Assembly (NCBI GenBank): GCA_934463175.1
Contig: CAKSIW010000040.1
Coordinates: forward strand, 1 to 24,271
Length of the DNA stretch: 24,271 bases
Direction: 5' to 3'
Source of the DNA: an uncultured Clostridia bacterium
Lineage (GTDB): Bacteria; Bacillota; Clostridia; Monoglobales; Monoglobaceae
The position numbers were made by a program, and so were the translations under genes. Under the pieces are notes generated by a model, which saw only the letters and a list, made by a program, of their open reading frames with translations, was not told the origin of the DNA and made no database searches. This document shows, piece by piece, positions 15,790 to 24,046 of this stretch. The stretch's first letter is position 1. Each line of letters begins with the position of its first letter.

Positions 15790-18519
15790 TTATTTCGTAT
15801 ATACCTGCACATCATCAATTGCAAGTCTGCCGTCTGTTCCAATTATTCTGATATACTTTCCGCTGAATTGACTCATATCGACAGTCTCGGTCATTTCGGA
15901 GTTTTTGCCGCTTTTAACCTCTGTCCAGCCATTTCCGTCCTCCGAAACAAGAATCTTATAGTTATATCTTTTTATGCTTCCGCTGTGCCAATGCACAACA
16001 AGTGATTTAAGCGGCACATTTTTTCCGAGAGTCACCGTCAGGTAATCGTCCTTGTCCTCTGCACTCCAGAACGAATCCTCTCTGCCGTCAAAAACATGAG
16101 GTACAAGCTTTCCCTCAGCGTCACGACAATCCTCGATAATCGTGCTCGGTTCCCACTTGTAATTAACCTGCGGCATTTCAATTTCCGTCATTTTCCCGAA
16201 ATCCTGCCAGTTATAATATTCAGGTTTTGGTTTTGGCACATAAACATTGGGCGAGGTCATCGTGATGTCATCTCCGTCAACCACAACGTTAATAACGTCC
16301 TGTGTCTCATCTTTTCCGAGAGTGAACGCAAGGGTCTGTGTCTTTCCGCCGACCGTAACCGTCACATCATATCTTCCGCGGTGACCGCGGATAACAGCAC
16401 TTCCGTTTTCATCAGTTGACACCGTTTCGTCCGTTTTCCATTCATGGTTCACAAGCTTATCCCATTCATAGTAAGCAGGGTGGCGGTTATCGTCCTTATC
16501 CCAGAACACGGAAAGGTCAGGAGTCTTGCCGTCATAGTTATAAACCCAGACAACAAACGTGGACAGGGCAGGGTGACTGTAGCAGGCAATCAGAGTGTCC
16601 CTCAGATACGGTGCTCTGAGCTCATACTCGGGAATTGCCGCGTCATATTCGGTTATGGCAACCTCGTCTGCAACCTGTGCCGCCATATCTATGTTCACAT
16701 ACCACCACTGCGGATGTGAAGCCGAACCGACGTGACCCTGGATTCCGCAGATATCAATCGGCGCACCGAGATCCTTTAAATACTTAGTATATGCCACATG
16801 GTCAGGCAAAGCCGTTCCCTCAGGTGACGAGTTGCCCGAAATTGTTTCAAGGTGCACAAGCTTTGCATTCGGGCGTATTGCCTTAACCATCTGATACATT
16901 CTCACGCCCTCGTCCCAGCCGACAGACTTGATCCCGTCATCATGACGGGTTGCAATCTCGTTCATGACATCAATCTCAATCGGGTAATCGCCTATAAATG
17001 TGGATATAATATTAAACTGTTTTTCAAGTCTTGCCCTGACTTCGTCCACCGATACACTGTCAATATTCCAGTTCGCATTGCCGACCATCGGCAAAAGATA
17101 AGCACCCCTGTTTTCAATTCCCGTTCCGGTTTCCCAGTATACGCAATGCGCTCTGACGTCTATGTCATTATCCATACACCAGTTCACAAAGTCGGCATAT
17201 CTCTTTGCTGTCCAGTTATTTTGCTGGAACTCGCCTGCCTTAACCGTTCCGACCAGGGTATTGACCCCAAGATTCTTAAAACGCTCAAGCCATTTCTCTC
17301 CGTTGAATCCCGTATTGGTTCTGTAGAGGTGTCCGTTTTCAAAAGTGCTGTTCCACACCATTGATCCCCAATTAAACTCACTTCGCGTCATTTTTGCATT
17401 GACGACCGCGCCCTCAATCGGATTTCCGTCTTTGTCGGTCACGGTAACCGTCATATTGTTCTTGCGGTACTTCTCAATTCGTTTAAGAGCCTCCTTGCGC
17501 CAAAGCGCGTCCTCCTCCATACCCTTGTAGGTTGCAGGAATCTTCGGAACCTCCATTCCCTCAGGCAATCCCGAATACAAGTCCAGCTTAACATCGGCTA
17601 TCTGTATTTCCTGAAGCGAGAAGTGCTGTCTGAAATTAAGCGACCAATCGTCCATGTCGGCTGCGGATATTGCCAGAAGTCTGAACTGCTGCCAATCTGT
17701 TGAAAGCTGCACCGTTTCCGAAATGGATTTTGTCCATGTTTTGTTCTGCTCCAGCGTAACATTAAGCTGAATCTTTCCGCCGTCGCTCTTTGCGAATATT
17801 CCTTTTGCCCAAAATGTTATGACAAAAACATCATCCTTTTTCACAGGAGTCTTTTGCCAGTTTACAATCTGTGAAGCATAGAATGTTGCCGGCAGACTTG
17901 TTGCCTCCCAGTCAATTGCCTTGTCAAAGCTCTGACCTTCAACATCAATATACTTCTCGCTGAAGCACTCAGGCATTTGCCTTGACGCGGTTTCAAAATA
18001 TTCAAGTCCGCCCTTGATTATTTCGGTTTTATACGGGTCCGAAACCTTGTTAAACTTTTCAATCTCCGCCTGAAGGTCATATTCCTCCACTTCTTTAAGC
18101 CAAAGTCTGACGTTTGATAAATCGCTTCTGTCAATCTGAATATTATAAATATAACATATCATGTCGAGAGGAACCATGATTTCCCTGCCCGACAGGCAGA
18201 ACTTTTCATCAAGCTCAACCGTTATATTATTCATCTCAAGCGTATCACCGCCAACAGTGACAGTGAACATATCATCATTAAACGTTCCGTGCAGAACCTT
18301 TGTCAGAGCGTTATAGTCATATGTCATGCCGAGCGCGTCAAAAAGCGGCTTCATCTGACACATAATCTTATCGTTTTTAATCACCGTCGGCTTTTCAAAG
18401 CTGATTTCATCGCTGCCGAAATAAATGTGAATATCGGTCTGCCCCTCGGCGGAAGCTGACGTCGGAAAAAACGATGCCGCCATTATCAGAGCAAGTAAAA
18501 AACTAAGCCATTTTTTCAT
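15790..18519 (-). CDS. Exported multidomain GH10 endo-beta-1,4-xylanase
   Basis: A 909-residue secreted enzyme. Order: signal peptide (1-24); a copper-amine-oxidase-N-like stalk domain (about 28-145); a jelly-roll carbohydrate-binding domain of the CBM4/9/22 kind (about 170-316); a short beta segment (TVTVTDKDGNPIEGAVV); a GH10 catalytic domain (about 375-695); a small beta domain (about 700-750); and a C-terminal F5/8 type C (discoidin, CBM32-like) domain (about 785-908). Catalytic residues of the retaining mechanism are present: acid/base E521 in DVMNE and nucleophile E624 in ITEYD, with supporting K427, H458 and H596 (GIQGH). The GIQGH form resembles plant-type GH10. AGAGGTG precedes ATG 18519; the frame also extends to a TTG at 18537. 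It starts 14 bases after the upstream paralog gene. Xylan is the family substrate; the exact substrate here is not proven. Confidence 0.9.
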   Translation of the reverse strand: MKKWLSFLLALIMAASFFPTSASAEGQTDIHIYFGSDEISFEKPTVIKNDKIMCQMKPLFDALGMTYDYNALTKVLHGTFNDDMFTVTVGGDTLEMNNITVELDEKFCLSGREIMVPLDMICYIYNIQIDRSDLSNVRLWLKEVEEYDLQAEIEKFNKVSDPYKTEIIKGGLEYFETASRQMPECFSEKYIDVEGQSFDKAIDWEATSLPATFYASQIVNWQKTPVKKDDVFVITFWAKGIFAKSDGGKIQLNVTLEQNKTWTKSISETVQLSTDWQQFRLLAISAADMDDWSLNFRQHFSLQEIQIADVKLDLYSGLPEGMEVPKIPATYKGMEEDALWRKEALKRIEKYRKNNMTVTVTDKDGNPIEGAVVNAKMTRSEFNWGSMVWNSTFENGHLYRTNTGFNGEKWLERFKNLGVNTLVGTVKAGEFQQNNWTAKRYADFVNWCMDNDIDVRAHCVYWETGTGIENRGAYLLPMVGNANWNIDSVSVDEVRARLEKQFNIISTFIGDYPIEIDVMNEIATRHDDGIKSVGWDEGVRMYQMVKAIRPNAKLVHLETISGNSSPEGTALPDHVAYTKYLKDLGAPIDICGIQGHVGSASHPQWWYVNIDMAAQVADEVAITEYDAAIPEYELRAPYLRDTLIACYSHPALSTFVVWVYNYDGKTPDLSVFWDKDDNRHPAYYEWDKLVNHEWKTDETVSTDENGSAVIRGHRGRYDVTVTVGGKTQTLAFTLGKDETQDVINVVVDGDDITMTSPNVYVPKPKPEYYNWQDFGKMTEIEMPQVNYKWEPSTIIEDCRDAEGKLVPHVFDGREDSFWSAEDKDDYLTVTLGKNVPLKSLVVHWHSGSIKRYNYKILVSEDGNGWTEVKSGKNSEMTETVDMSQFSGKYIRIIGTDGRLAIDDVQVYTK

Positions 18520-18533
18520 AATCACACCTCTGT

Positions 18534-20837
18534 TCAATCAGCAAACTCCGCCGCCCTGCGCAGAGCTTTAAGCCCCGTGAGACCGTTCCACACAAACACC
18601 TGTATCACATTGCCTGTGTCTGCCTGCAATCCGGCGAAATTGACATTATGTATTCCCGTAATATCCGTAATCTGCTGTGAAGCCGCAGACTTCAGTCTCA
18701 TAACACTCTTTTCACCCATATTCACCTTTTCCCATATGACCGCCGTCACAACAGCGTTCATCACAGACACAGAGCCTGCCTTTGAAAGGGTCACGCAAAC
18801 ATCATTGCTTGCACCGACGCTTCCGTTTTCCGAACCGTTAAGTGTCACCGAAAGAACATCACAGCCGTCTGAAGTTCTGAAGCTGTGCTCGCCGGCATAT
18901 TCAAGCCCCGCCGCATTCTTAATGTTTTTAATCTTAAGCGTATATTCACCGCCGGATTTCAAGCCGCCAAGCGTAACTTTAAGCTTGTTTCCGTCTGCTG
19001 ATATTCCTCCGATTTCCGCACCGTTGTCTACCGACAAATCCGAAGCGGACGGAACAGACGCAATTTCAAGATTAAACACCAGCTCTATCTCCGGTCTGCT
19101 CAGCGGAAGAAGATCACGGCTGTCAAATCCGCCTGTCCGTTCAAGTTTCATCGGCATTGGCGAAACCGAAAGATATTTCATTTCAGCTATGCGCGATTGG
19201 TCATAATCCATCAGCTCCGATGCCGCCTCAGCACCGGCAGTTTTTGTCGTGGCACTCTGCGCCATTTTTGCCTCTGCATCGCCATATACCGTCAGGTCCG
19301 TGCCGTCATTGAAAAGCTTTCCCAAATCCGTTCCCATTGTGACGGTTGCATATTCGCCGATTTCAACGCTGTGTCCGCCTGCATAGATGACATGTGCAAT
19401 CTGTCCGCTCGACAGCTCACGCGTGTAGAGATTTGCATTTATTTTTCCCTCGATTGTGACAGTTCCGCTGTCAGACCATATCGCAGCCGAGTTTTCGCTT
19501 GTTCCGAGATAGTCCTTGCACGCAAACGCCCTGAGACGTCCCTCGCCGCATACGGTTATGCTGCCCTTTGCGCGTATGTTCTTGTTTCTTCCGTTATTCT
19601 GCCCCACCAGATTCAGCGTCACGTCTTCGGGAATGTTTACAATCAAATCACTGTCCGAATATATACATGAGCTTGCCATATCCGTTCTGTAGCTGTTCGA
19701 CGCAACGGATAGTTCTGTGTCCTGCAAAATATACAGCGTTTTAGAGCCTGCGTCATATTCGGCATATGCACCGCCCGCGCTTTCCGACGTTGCATAGCTT
19801 TCACCTCTTTTAACCAGATACCTGGCGTCTCCCTTGAGAGTTATGGGTGTGTCGGCATTATTAAAAATTGAAATTTCATAGCCTGCCGCAGGTTCAAGTC
19901 TGACATATCGGTCATTCTCCTGCTCGGTTTCATGAAAGTCCGCGTTTCCGTCATTTCCTTTTGTTCTGTCCTGATCCGTTGCTGATGAATCGGGAGCATA
20001 TTCAAACTCGGTTGCCCATTTTTGCTCGTACGAATCCGGCACAGAGATTTCTCCGCTTTCTGTTTCATAGAGCTTTTTATTCGCTGCAAGGCTTGCACTG
20101 TTGTTTCTTGCACGGAGATAAAGCGAACCGCCGTTCAGCCTGACTTCGTTTGCCTTTATGAGAGTTGTGTAGTTTTGTTCAAGATGAAAATAACCTAAAT
20201 TATACGTCGTTTCATAAACATCAATAACTCCGCCGTTCAGTGTGACCGTGCCGTTTGCATAAACACCGTACGACTGCAAGCCCCCGTTCTTTTTTCCGGC
20301 AGGATTTGCAGTCACTCTGAGCAAGCCCTTCTTCATTCCGTTAACCGTTAAATCACCTTCAACATGTATGCCCTCCTGTCCGAAGTCACTTGGTGACTGG
20401 CGATCCAGATACAGCAGATTGACATAATTTCCAAGCTCAATCGTGAGGCTTCCGTTTGCGTATATTCCATAATACTTATCATTTGAAGCGTCTCCGTCGC
20501 CGTCCGCGTCGATTTGCTTAAGTGGCATACCCACCTCCCACGGACTGGAGGTTATATCTCTTCCGCCTTTAAAGGTGAGTGTGCCCGTCTGTGAATCAAG
20601 CTGTGCAAGAAGTGTCCACGCTCCGTCCGAATCGGTATCCTGCGCAGAAGCCTTCACCGTTGTTTTCGGAGCACCCTCTGCCTTGCCGATGAGAAGATAC
20701 GGTGTGTCCGAGTCAAGCCTTTCTCCGCTGTAATACACCACACTTGCCGTATCTGTGCCTTCAGCACTGACAGGCATTGCCGAAATCGCCGCAACGGTCA
20801 TACAAATGCTTAAAAAAGCAGATATTATCTTTTTCAT
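18534..20837 (-). CDS. Exported beta-solenoid-like protein, second paralog, with a Big_5-like domain
   Basis: A 767-residue secreted protein of unknown function, clearly a duplicate of the gene at 20960-23041. Signal peptide MKKIISAFLSICMTVAAISA to about 25. Residues 30-315 closely match the other copy and contain an aspartate-rich loop DADGDGDASND (110-120), then rungs of short beta strands (GIYANGSLTIELG, GIHVEGDLTVNG, GVYANGTVTLNGG) resembling carbohydrate-binding beta-helix domains. A second solenoid stretch covers 385-560. Unlike its sister it has an extra Ig-like Big_5 domain (about 580-656, EYTLKIKNIKN ... FRT). The C-terminus ends VFVWNGLTGLKALRR, matching the sister's end. GAGAGG lies 5 bases before ATG 20837; a frame extension to TTG 20855 is rejected. 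An inverted repeat and extended -10 lie just upstream. Confidence 0.85.
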   Translation of the reverse strand: MKKIISAFLSICMTVAAISAMPVSAEGTDTASVVYYSGERLDSDTPYLLIGKAEGAPKTTVKASAQDTDSDGAWTLLAQLDSQTGTLTFKGGRDITSSPWEVGMPLKQIDADGDGDASNDKYYGIYANGSLTIELGNYVNLLYLDRQSPSDFGQEGIHVEGDLTVNGMKKGLLRVTANPAGKKNGGLQSYGVYANGTVTLNGGVIDVYETTYNLGYFHLEQNYTTLIKANEVRLNGGSLYLRARNNSASLAANKKLYETESGEISVPDSYEQKWATEFEYAPDSSATDQDRTKGNDGNADFHETEQENDRYVRLEPAAGYEISIFNNADTPITLKGDARYLVKRGESYATSESAGGAYAEYDAGSKTLYILQDTELSVASNSYRTDMASSCIYSDSDLIVNIPEDVTLNLVGQNNGRNKNIRAKGSITVCGEGRLRAFACKDYLGTSENSAAIWSDSGTVTIEGKINANLYTRELSSGQIAHVIYAGGHSVEIGEYATVTMGTDLGKLFNDGTDLTVYGDAEAKMAQSATTKTAGAEAASELMDYDQSRIAEMKYLSVSPMPMKLERTGGFDSRDLLPLSRPEIELVFNLEIASVPSASDLSVDNGAEIGGISADGNKLKVTLGGLKSGGEYTLKIKNIKNAAGLEYAGEHSFRTSDGCDVLSVTLNGSENGSVGASNDVCVTLSKAGSVSVMNAVVTAVIWEKVNMGEKSVMRLKSAASQQITDITGIHNVNFAGLQADTGNVIQVFVWNGLTGLKALRRAAEFAD

Positions 20838-20855
20838 AACGTCCTCTCTTTCCAA

Positions 20856-20864
20856 ATTATATCA
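20856..20864 (-). promoter_or_regulatory. Possible extended -10 promoter before the second paralog
   Basis: Minus-strand TGATATAAT, a perfect TGnTATAAT extended -10, with no -35 box at the right distance. The predicted start near 20850 would leave a leader of only about 13 bases that still includes the ribosome binding site. The would-be -35 area lies within the inverted repeat at 20875-20906. Confidence 0.4.
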
Positions 20865-20874
20865 AAAGAGTTTA

Positions 20875-20906
20875 TCAATGGGCTGTAACAGTTTACAGCC
20901 CATTGA
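20875..20906. repeat. Perfect 14-base inverted repeat between the two paralogs
   Basis: TCAATGGGCTGTAA (20875-20888), four-base loop CAGT, TTACAGCCCATTGA (20893-20906), without mismatch. In the direction of transcription it is followed by only a broken T tract (ACTCTTTT), so it is either a leaky terminator or processing hairpin after the first paralog, or an operator upstream of the extended -10 at 20856-20864. A second, weaker pair GGAGGG/CCCTCC lies next to it (about 20911-20944). Confidence 0.8.
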
Positions 20907-20959
20907 ACACGGAGGGAACACACAAAATGTATGTTTACCCTCCCTGAATATCAGCATTA

Positions 20960-23041
20960 TCACTCTGCCGCCGTGTCAGCCGCGTAATATGTTCTGACCT
21001 TTTTAAGCGGCTTGAGTCCGTCTGCCGCACTCCAGACATAAAGCTTAATGCTCTCACCGCCGCCAAGAGTCAGCTCATGCTCTGCCCCGTCAGCACTTCC
21101 GCTGTATACCGCAGCCGATGTGAGAACACCGTTTGCGCCACAAGCCTTTGCCAGGACGAGAATTTGCGGAGCGGAGCTATCCGCAGCTGTCGTAGTGAAC
21201 TTAACGGTGTTTGCAGTGTTGCTGACCGTTTGACCGTTATTCACGCTCACAGAGGATATTGCAACCGCTGCGTCTGTGGTTGACACCTCCATGTATGTTG
21301 AAGTTTTCATGTTGTCATAGGTATAATCATAAAGCTTGTCGCTTGCCTTAACCTCTTGTCCCCACATAGATTTGCTGCTTCCCAAAAATACATCAGCCGT
21401 ATCGGGTATTACAACTTTGGCTGCCGTGTCTGCTGTGCCGATAAGATAACCCGGAGTTGTTCCTGCCGGCACTTGATTCTTAGCCATTTTTACGTTTGCA
21501 TTATCAGTAAATTCAACCTGCGGAGCATATAAGACATTTGCCTGTAAACTTGACTTCTCAGCTCCTATATAAAGAGTTGCCTCAATGTCATCTATTGTTA
21601 TTTTGCTTCCGCTGTATATTACTGAATTTACAGATTTATCTGTAGAAGAGCCTTCTTCTGCCTCTCCTGCTCCTATGGCTGCTTTCAGAATTCCTCCGCC
21701 TGTAATTGTCAAGTTCCCTGCCGTACGAATACAGTTAGCTCTTGCCACAGGCCAAGCATAGCTTGCTGTTGCTGTCAGTTGTATAACATTTTCATTTAAA
21801 TTTACCGTTAAGTCAGAATCAGATTCTATAGTATAGACAATACCTTTTTGGCTATGGTTAAGTGTTGTATCCTTTAAGAACTTAAGTTCTTTTGTCAGCG
21901 TGCCGTCAGAATTTTTCGTTATGTTATATTCTGCTGCCGCGTCTGTTGAATCCTCATTTACTGTAACACTATTGTTACTCCCGACATGCAGATACTTTTC
22001 ATATCCGCCGAGTTCCTGACCCATAACCTTGATTTTAAAGCCTTTTTCGTCTGCAAGAGTGTATTTTACATACATATCTCCCGTTTGCCTTGATGAATTG
22101 AACGTTGTGTTTCCGTCATTACCTTTATTTCTGTCTTGATCTGTGCCGCCGTCTGTTCTGTCAGGCGCATATTCAAACTGAGAAGCCCACTCCTGCTTAT
22201 AAGCAGCAGGAACACTTATTGCGTCCTCATTGCCTGTTCCAATCCCATGAAGCGTTTTCTTTGTCGCAAGGCTGTATTCGTTGCTTCTTGCACGAAGATA
22301 AAGAGAACCGCCGTTCAGTTTAACATCATTTGCCTTTATAAGCGTTGTATTATTTTGGTCAAGATAAAAGCCAGAGCCCTTATTCCATGTTGTCTCATAA
22401 ACGTCAAGTATACCCCCGTTTAAGATAACATTACCGCTTGCATAAACACCGTACGACTGCAAATTACCGTTTTGCAGTCCCGCAGGGTTTGCTGTCACTC
22501 TCAGCATACCGTTTTTATCTCCGTTAACTGTCAAGTCGCCCTCAACGTGTATGCCCTCTTGTCCGTAATTTGTCGGTTCCTGACGTCCCAAGTACAGCAA
22601 ATTAACATTACTTCCAAGCTCAATCGTGAGACTTCCTTTTGCGTATATTCCGTAATATTTTTCGTCCGATGTGTTATTGTCGCCATTCGTATCTATTTGT
22701 TTAAGCGGCATACCCACATCCCACGGATTGGAGGTTATATCTCTTCCTCTTTCAAAGGTGAGTGTTCCCGTCTTTGCGTCAAACTGTGCAAGAAGTTTCC
22801 AATCTCCGTCCGAATCGGTATTCTGCGCAAAAGCCTTCACCGTTGTGCTGTCAGTCGTCTGTTTCTTGCCGATGAGAAGATACGGCGTGTTCGCGTCAAG
22901 CTTTTGACCGCTGTAATACACCTCCGTTGCAGTTGCAGATTCTGTGCCCGTTTCATCGTCCGCTGCCGAAACCGTCATGCCCATTGCAAGCACAGAAACA
23001 ATCATGCAAATACTCAAAAATGCAGAAATTACTTTTTTCAT
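20960..23041 (-). CDS. Exported beta-solenoid-like protein, first paralog
   Basis: A 693-residue secreted protein of unknown function. Signal peptide to about residue 26 (ending TVSAAD). Residues 36-327 match the neighbouring paralog almost throughout: VYYSGQKLDANTPYLLIGKK, GRDITSNPWDVGMPLKQID, an acidic loop DTNGDNNTSDE (117-127), then repeated strands GIYAKGSLTIELG, GIHVEGDLTVNG and GVYASGNVILNGG, typical of a right-handed beta-helix of the carbohydrate-binding kind. A more divergent second solenoid spans about 400-590. The tail (593-693) is a beta domain ending LYVWSAADGLKPLKKVR. AAGGAG lies 8 bases before the ATG. It follows the permease gene after 105 bases, with a GC-rich hairpin between. 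Its place behind the permeases is where a sugar-binding lipoprotein often lies, but it has no lipobox and no binding-protein fold features. Confidence 0.85.
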   Translation of the reverse strand: MKKVISAFLSICMIVSVLAMGMTVSAADDETGTESATATEVYYSGQKLDANTPYLLIGKKQTTDSTTVKAFAQNTDSDGDWKLLAQFDAKTGTLTFERGRDITSNPWDVGMPLKQIDTNGDNNTSDEKYYGIYAKGSLTIELGSNVNLLYLGRQEPTNYGQEGIHVEGDLTVNGDKNGMLRVTANPAGLQNGNLQSYGVYASGNVILNGGILDVYETTWNKGSGFYLDQNNTTLIKANDVKLNGGSLYLRARSNEYSLATKKTLHGIGTGNEDAISVPAAYKQEWASQFEYAPDRTDGGTDQDRNKGNDGNTTFNSSRQTGDMYVKYTLADEKGFKIKVMGQELGGYEKYLHVGSNNSVTVNEDSTDAAAEYNITKNSDGTLTKELKFLKDTTLNHSQKGIVYTIESDSDLTVNLNENVIQLTATASYAWPVARANCIRTAGNLTITGGGILKAAIGAGEAEEGSSTDKSVNSVIYSGSKITIDDIEATLYIGAEKSSLQANVLYAPQVEFTDNANVKMAKNQVPAGTTPGYLIGTADTAAKVVIPDTADVFLGSSKSMWGQEVKASDKLYDYTYDNMKTSTYMEVSTTDAAVAISSVSVNNGQTVSNTANTVKFTTTAADSSAPQILVLAKACGANGVLTSAAVYSGSADGAEHELTLGGGESIKLYVWSAADGLKPLKKVRTYYAADTAAE

Positions 23042-23065
23042 TATATTTACTCCTTCCTTTTATTT

Positions 23066-23091
23066 GCGGCAGCCGCTCAGACGGCAGCCGC
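23066..23091. repeat. GC-rich hairpin between the permease and the first paralog
   Basis: GCGGCAGCCG (23066-23075), loop CTCAGA, CGGCAGCCGC (23082-23091): a 10-base stem with one central mismatch. The two arms also form a direct repeat because CGGC-A-GCCG is nearly self-complementary. In the mRNA no U tract follows, so it is not a standard terminator; it may act as a 3' stabiliser or a processing site between cistrons. Confidence 0.75.
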
Positions 23092-23146
23092 CGATTTATT
23101 ATAATCTTTTCATTTAACTTTTTTTCGGATTGCTGCCCTGCTGCAC

Positions 23147-24031
23147 TCAGCCCTTCACCGCGCCGATTGTCATGCCTTGTATAAAATATTTCTGGAAGAA
23201 GGGATATGCAATAAGCACAGGTCCTGCTGCCACAAGGCAAAGTGCCATACGCGCCCCCTCCTGCGGCATTTCTTCCATATTAAGCGACATTCCGGTCTGC
23301 TGTGCCGCGTCCATCATCTCTTTTATATTTGTCAGCATGTTCTGCATCAAAAATGCAAGAGTATATTTCCTTCGGTCGGTTATATAAAGCATGGGAGCTG
23401 CCCAATCATTCCATTTTCCGAGCGCAATGAACAATGCAATTGTCATGATTCCCGGAATGGCAATCGGGAAAACAAGTCTGAAGAACACCCGAAGCTCCCC
23501 TGCTCCGTCAAGCTTTCCCGATTCTATGATTGACGTCGGAACCGAGGTTTCAAAAAACGATTTCAGCACCATGACATTCCATGCGCTTATTGCCCCCGGG
23601 ATAATCAGCACGGCAAGAGTGTTTGACATATGCAGCACATTTGCCTTTATTAAATATGTCGCCGCAATTCCTCCGCCGAACAGCATTGTGAAATACGAGA
23701 AAAATGAAAACGCATTTCTGTATCTGAAATCGGGTCTTGAAATTACATACGAATACATTGCCGTGACGAGCACGCCGAGAACCGTTCCCGTAACCGTTAC
23801 GAAAATCGTAACGCCGTATGCCCTCATAATGACGCCCGTTGAGCCGAACACATATTTATAGGCGTCAAGGCTCAGCTTGCTTGGAATGAGTCTGTATCCA
23901 TATTCATACAGCGTGCTTTCCTCCGTCAGAGATATGCTTAATGTCAGCAATATCGGAAAGATACACGCCGCACAAAGCAAAATGAAAAATATGTTGATAA
24001 TTACGTCAACTGCTTTGTTATTTTTATTCAT
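23147..24031 (-). CDS. ABC sugar transporter permease, YtcP/LplC type (MalG family)
   Basis: Integral membrane permease of a carbohydrate-uptake ABC transporter (CUT1 class). The 294 residues contain about six membrane segments (near 9-31, 72-96, 108-128, 138-158, 188-206 and 258-280), the ATPase-contact EAA loop as ESGKLDGAGELRVFFRLVFP (170-189), and the family ending FFQKYFIQGMTIGAVKG. Length is normal. GGGGGGA lies 7 bases before ATG 24031. It is 15 bases downstream of the partner permease. Members of this subtype often import oligosaccharides from plant cell-wall polymers; the ATPase (usually an MsmK-like subunit coded elsewhere) and binding protein are not in the window. Confidence 0.93.
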   Translation of the reverse strand: MNKNNKAVDVIINIFFILLCAACIFPILLTLSISLTEESTLYEYGYRLIPSKLSLDAYKYVFGSTGVIMRAYGVTIFVTVTGTVLGVLVTAMYSYVISRPDFRYRNAFSFFSYFTMLFGGGIAATYLIKANVLHMSNTLAVLIIPGAISAWNVMVLKSFFETSVPTSIIESGKLDGAGELRVFFRLVFPIAIPGIMTIALFIALGKWNDWAAPMLYITDRRKYTLAFLMQNMLTNIKEMMDAAQQTGMSLNMEEMPQEGARMALCLVAAGPVLIAYPFFQKYFIQGMTIGAVKG

Positions 24032-24046
24032 AATGTATCCCCCCTT

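Noticed and set aside
15790..18519. Copper amine oxidase activity for the GH10 protein
   Set aside because: Only the small N-terminal stalk-like domain resembles that family; the oxidase catalytic domain is absent.
18577..19206. 209-codon plus-strand frame opposite the second paralog
   Set aside because: Antisense shadow; serine- and proline-rich because of codon bias on the other strand.
20960..23041. Solute-binding lipoprotein of the ABC transporter
   Set aside because: The position fits, but there is no lipobox and the sequence is a beta-solenoid-like repeat protein, not a periplasmic-binding-protein fold.
23066..23091. Rho-independent terminator after the permease gene
   Set aside because: The stem is strong but neither strand has a following T run, and the first paralog's ribosome binding site comes directly after it.
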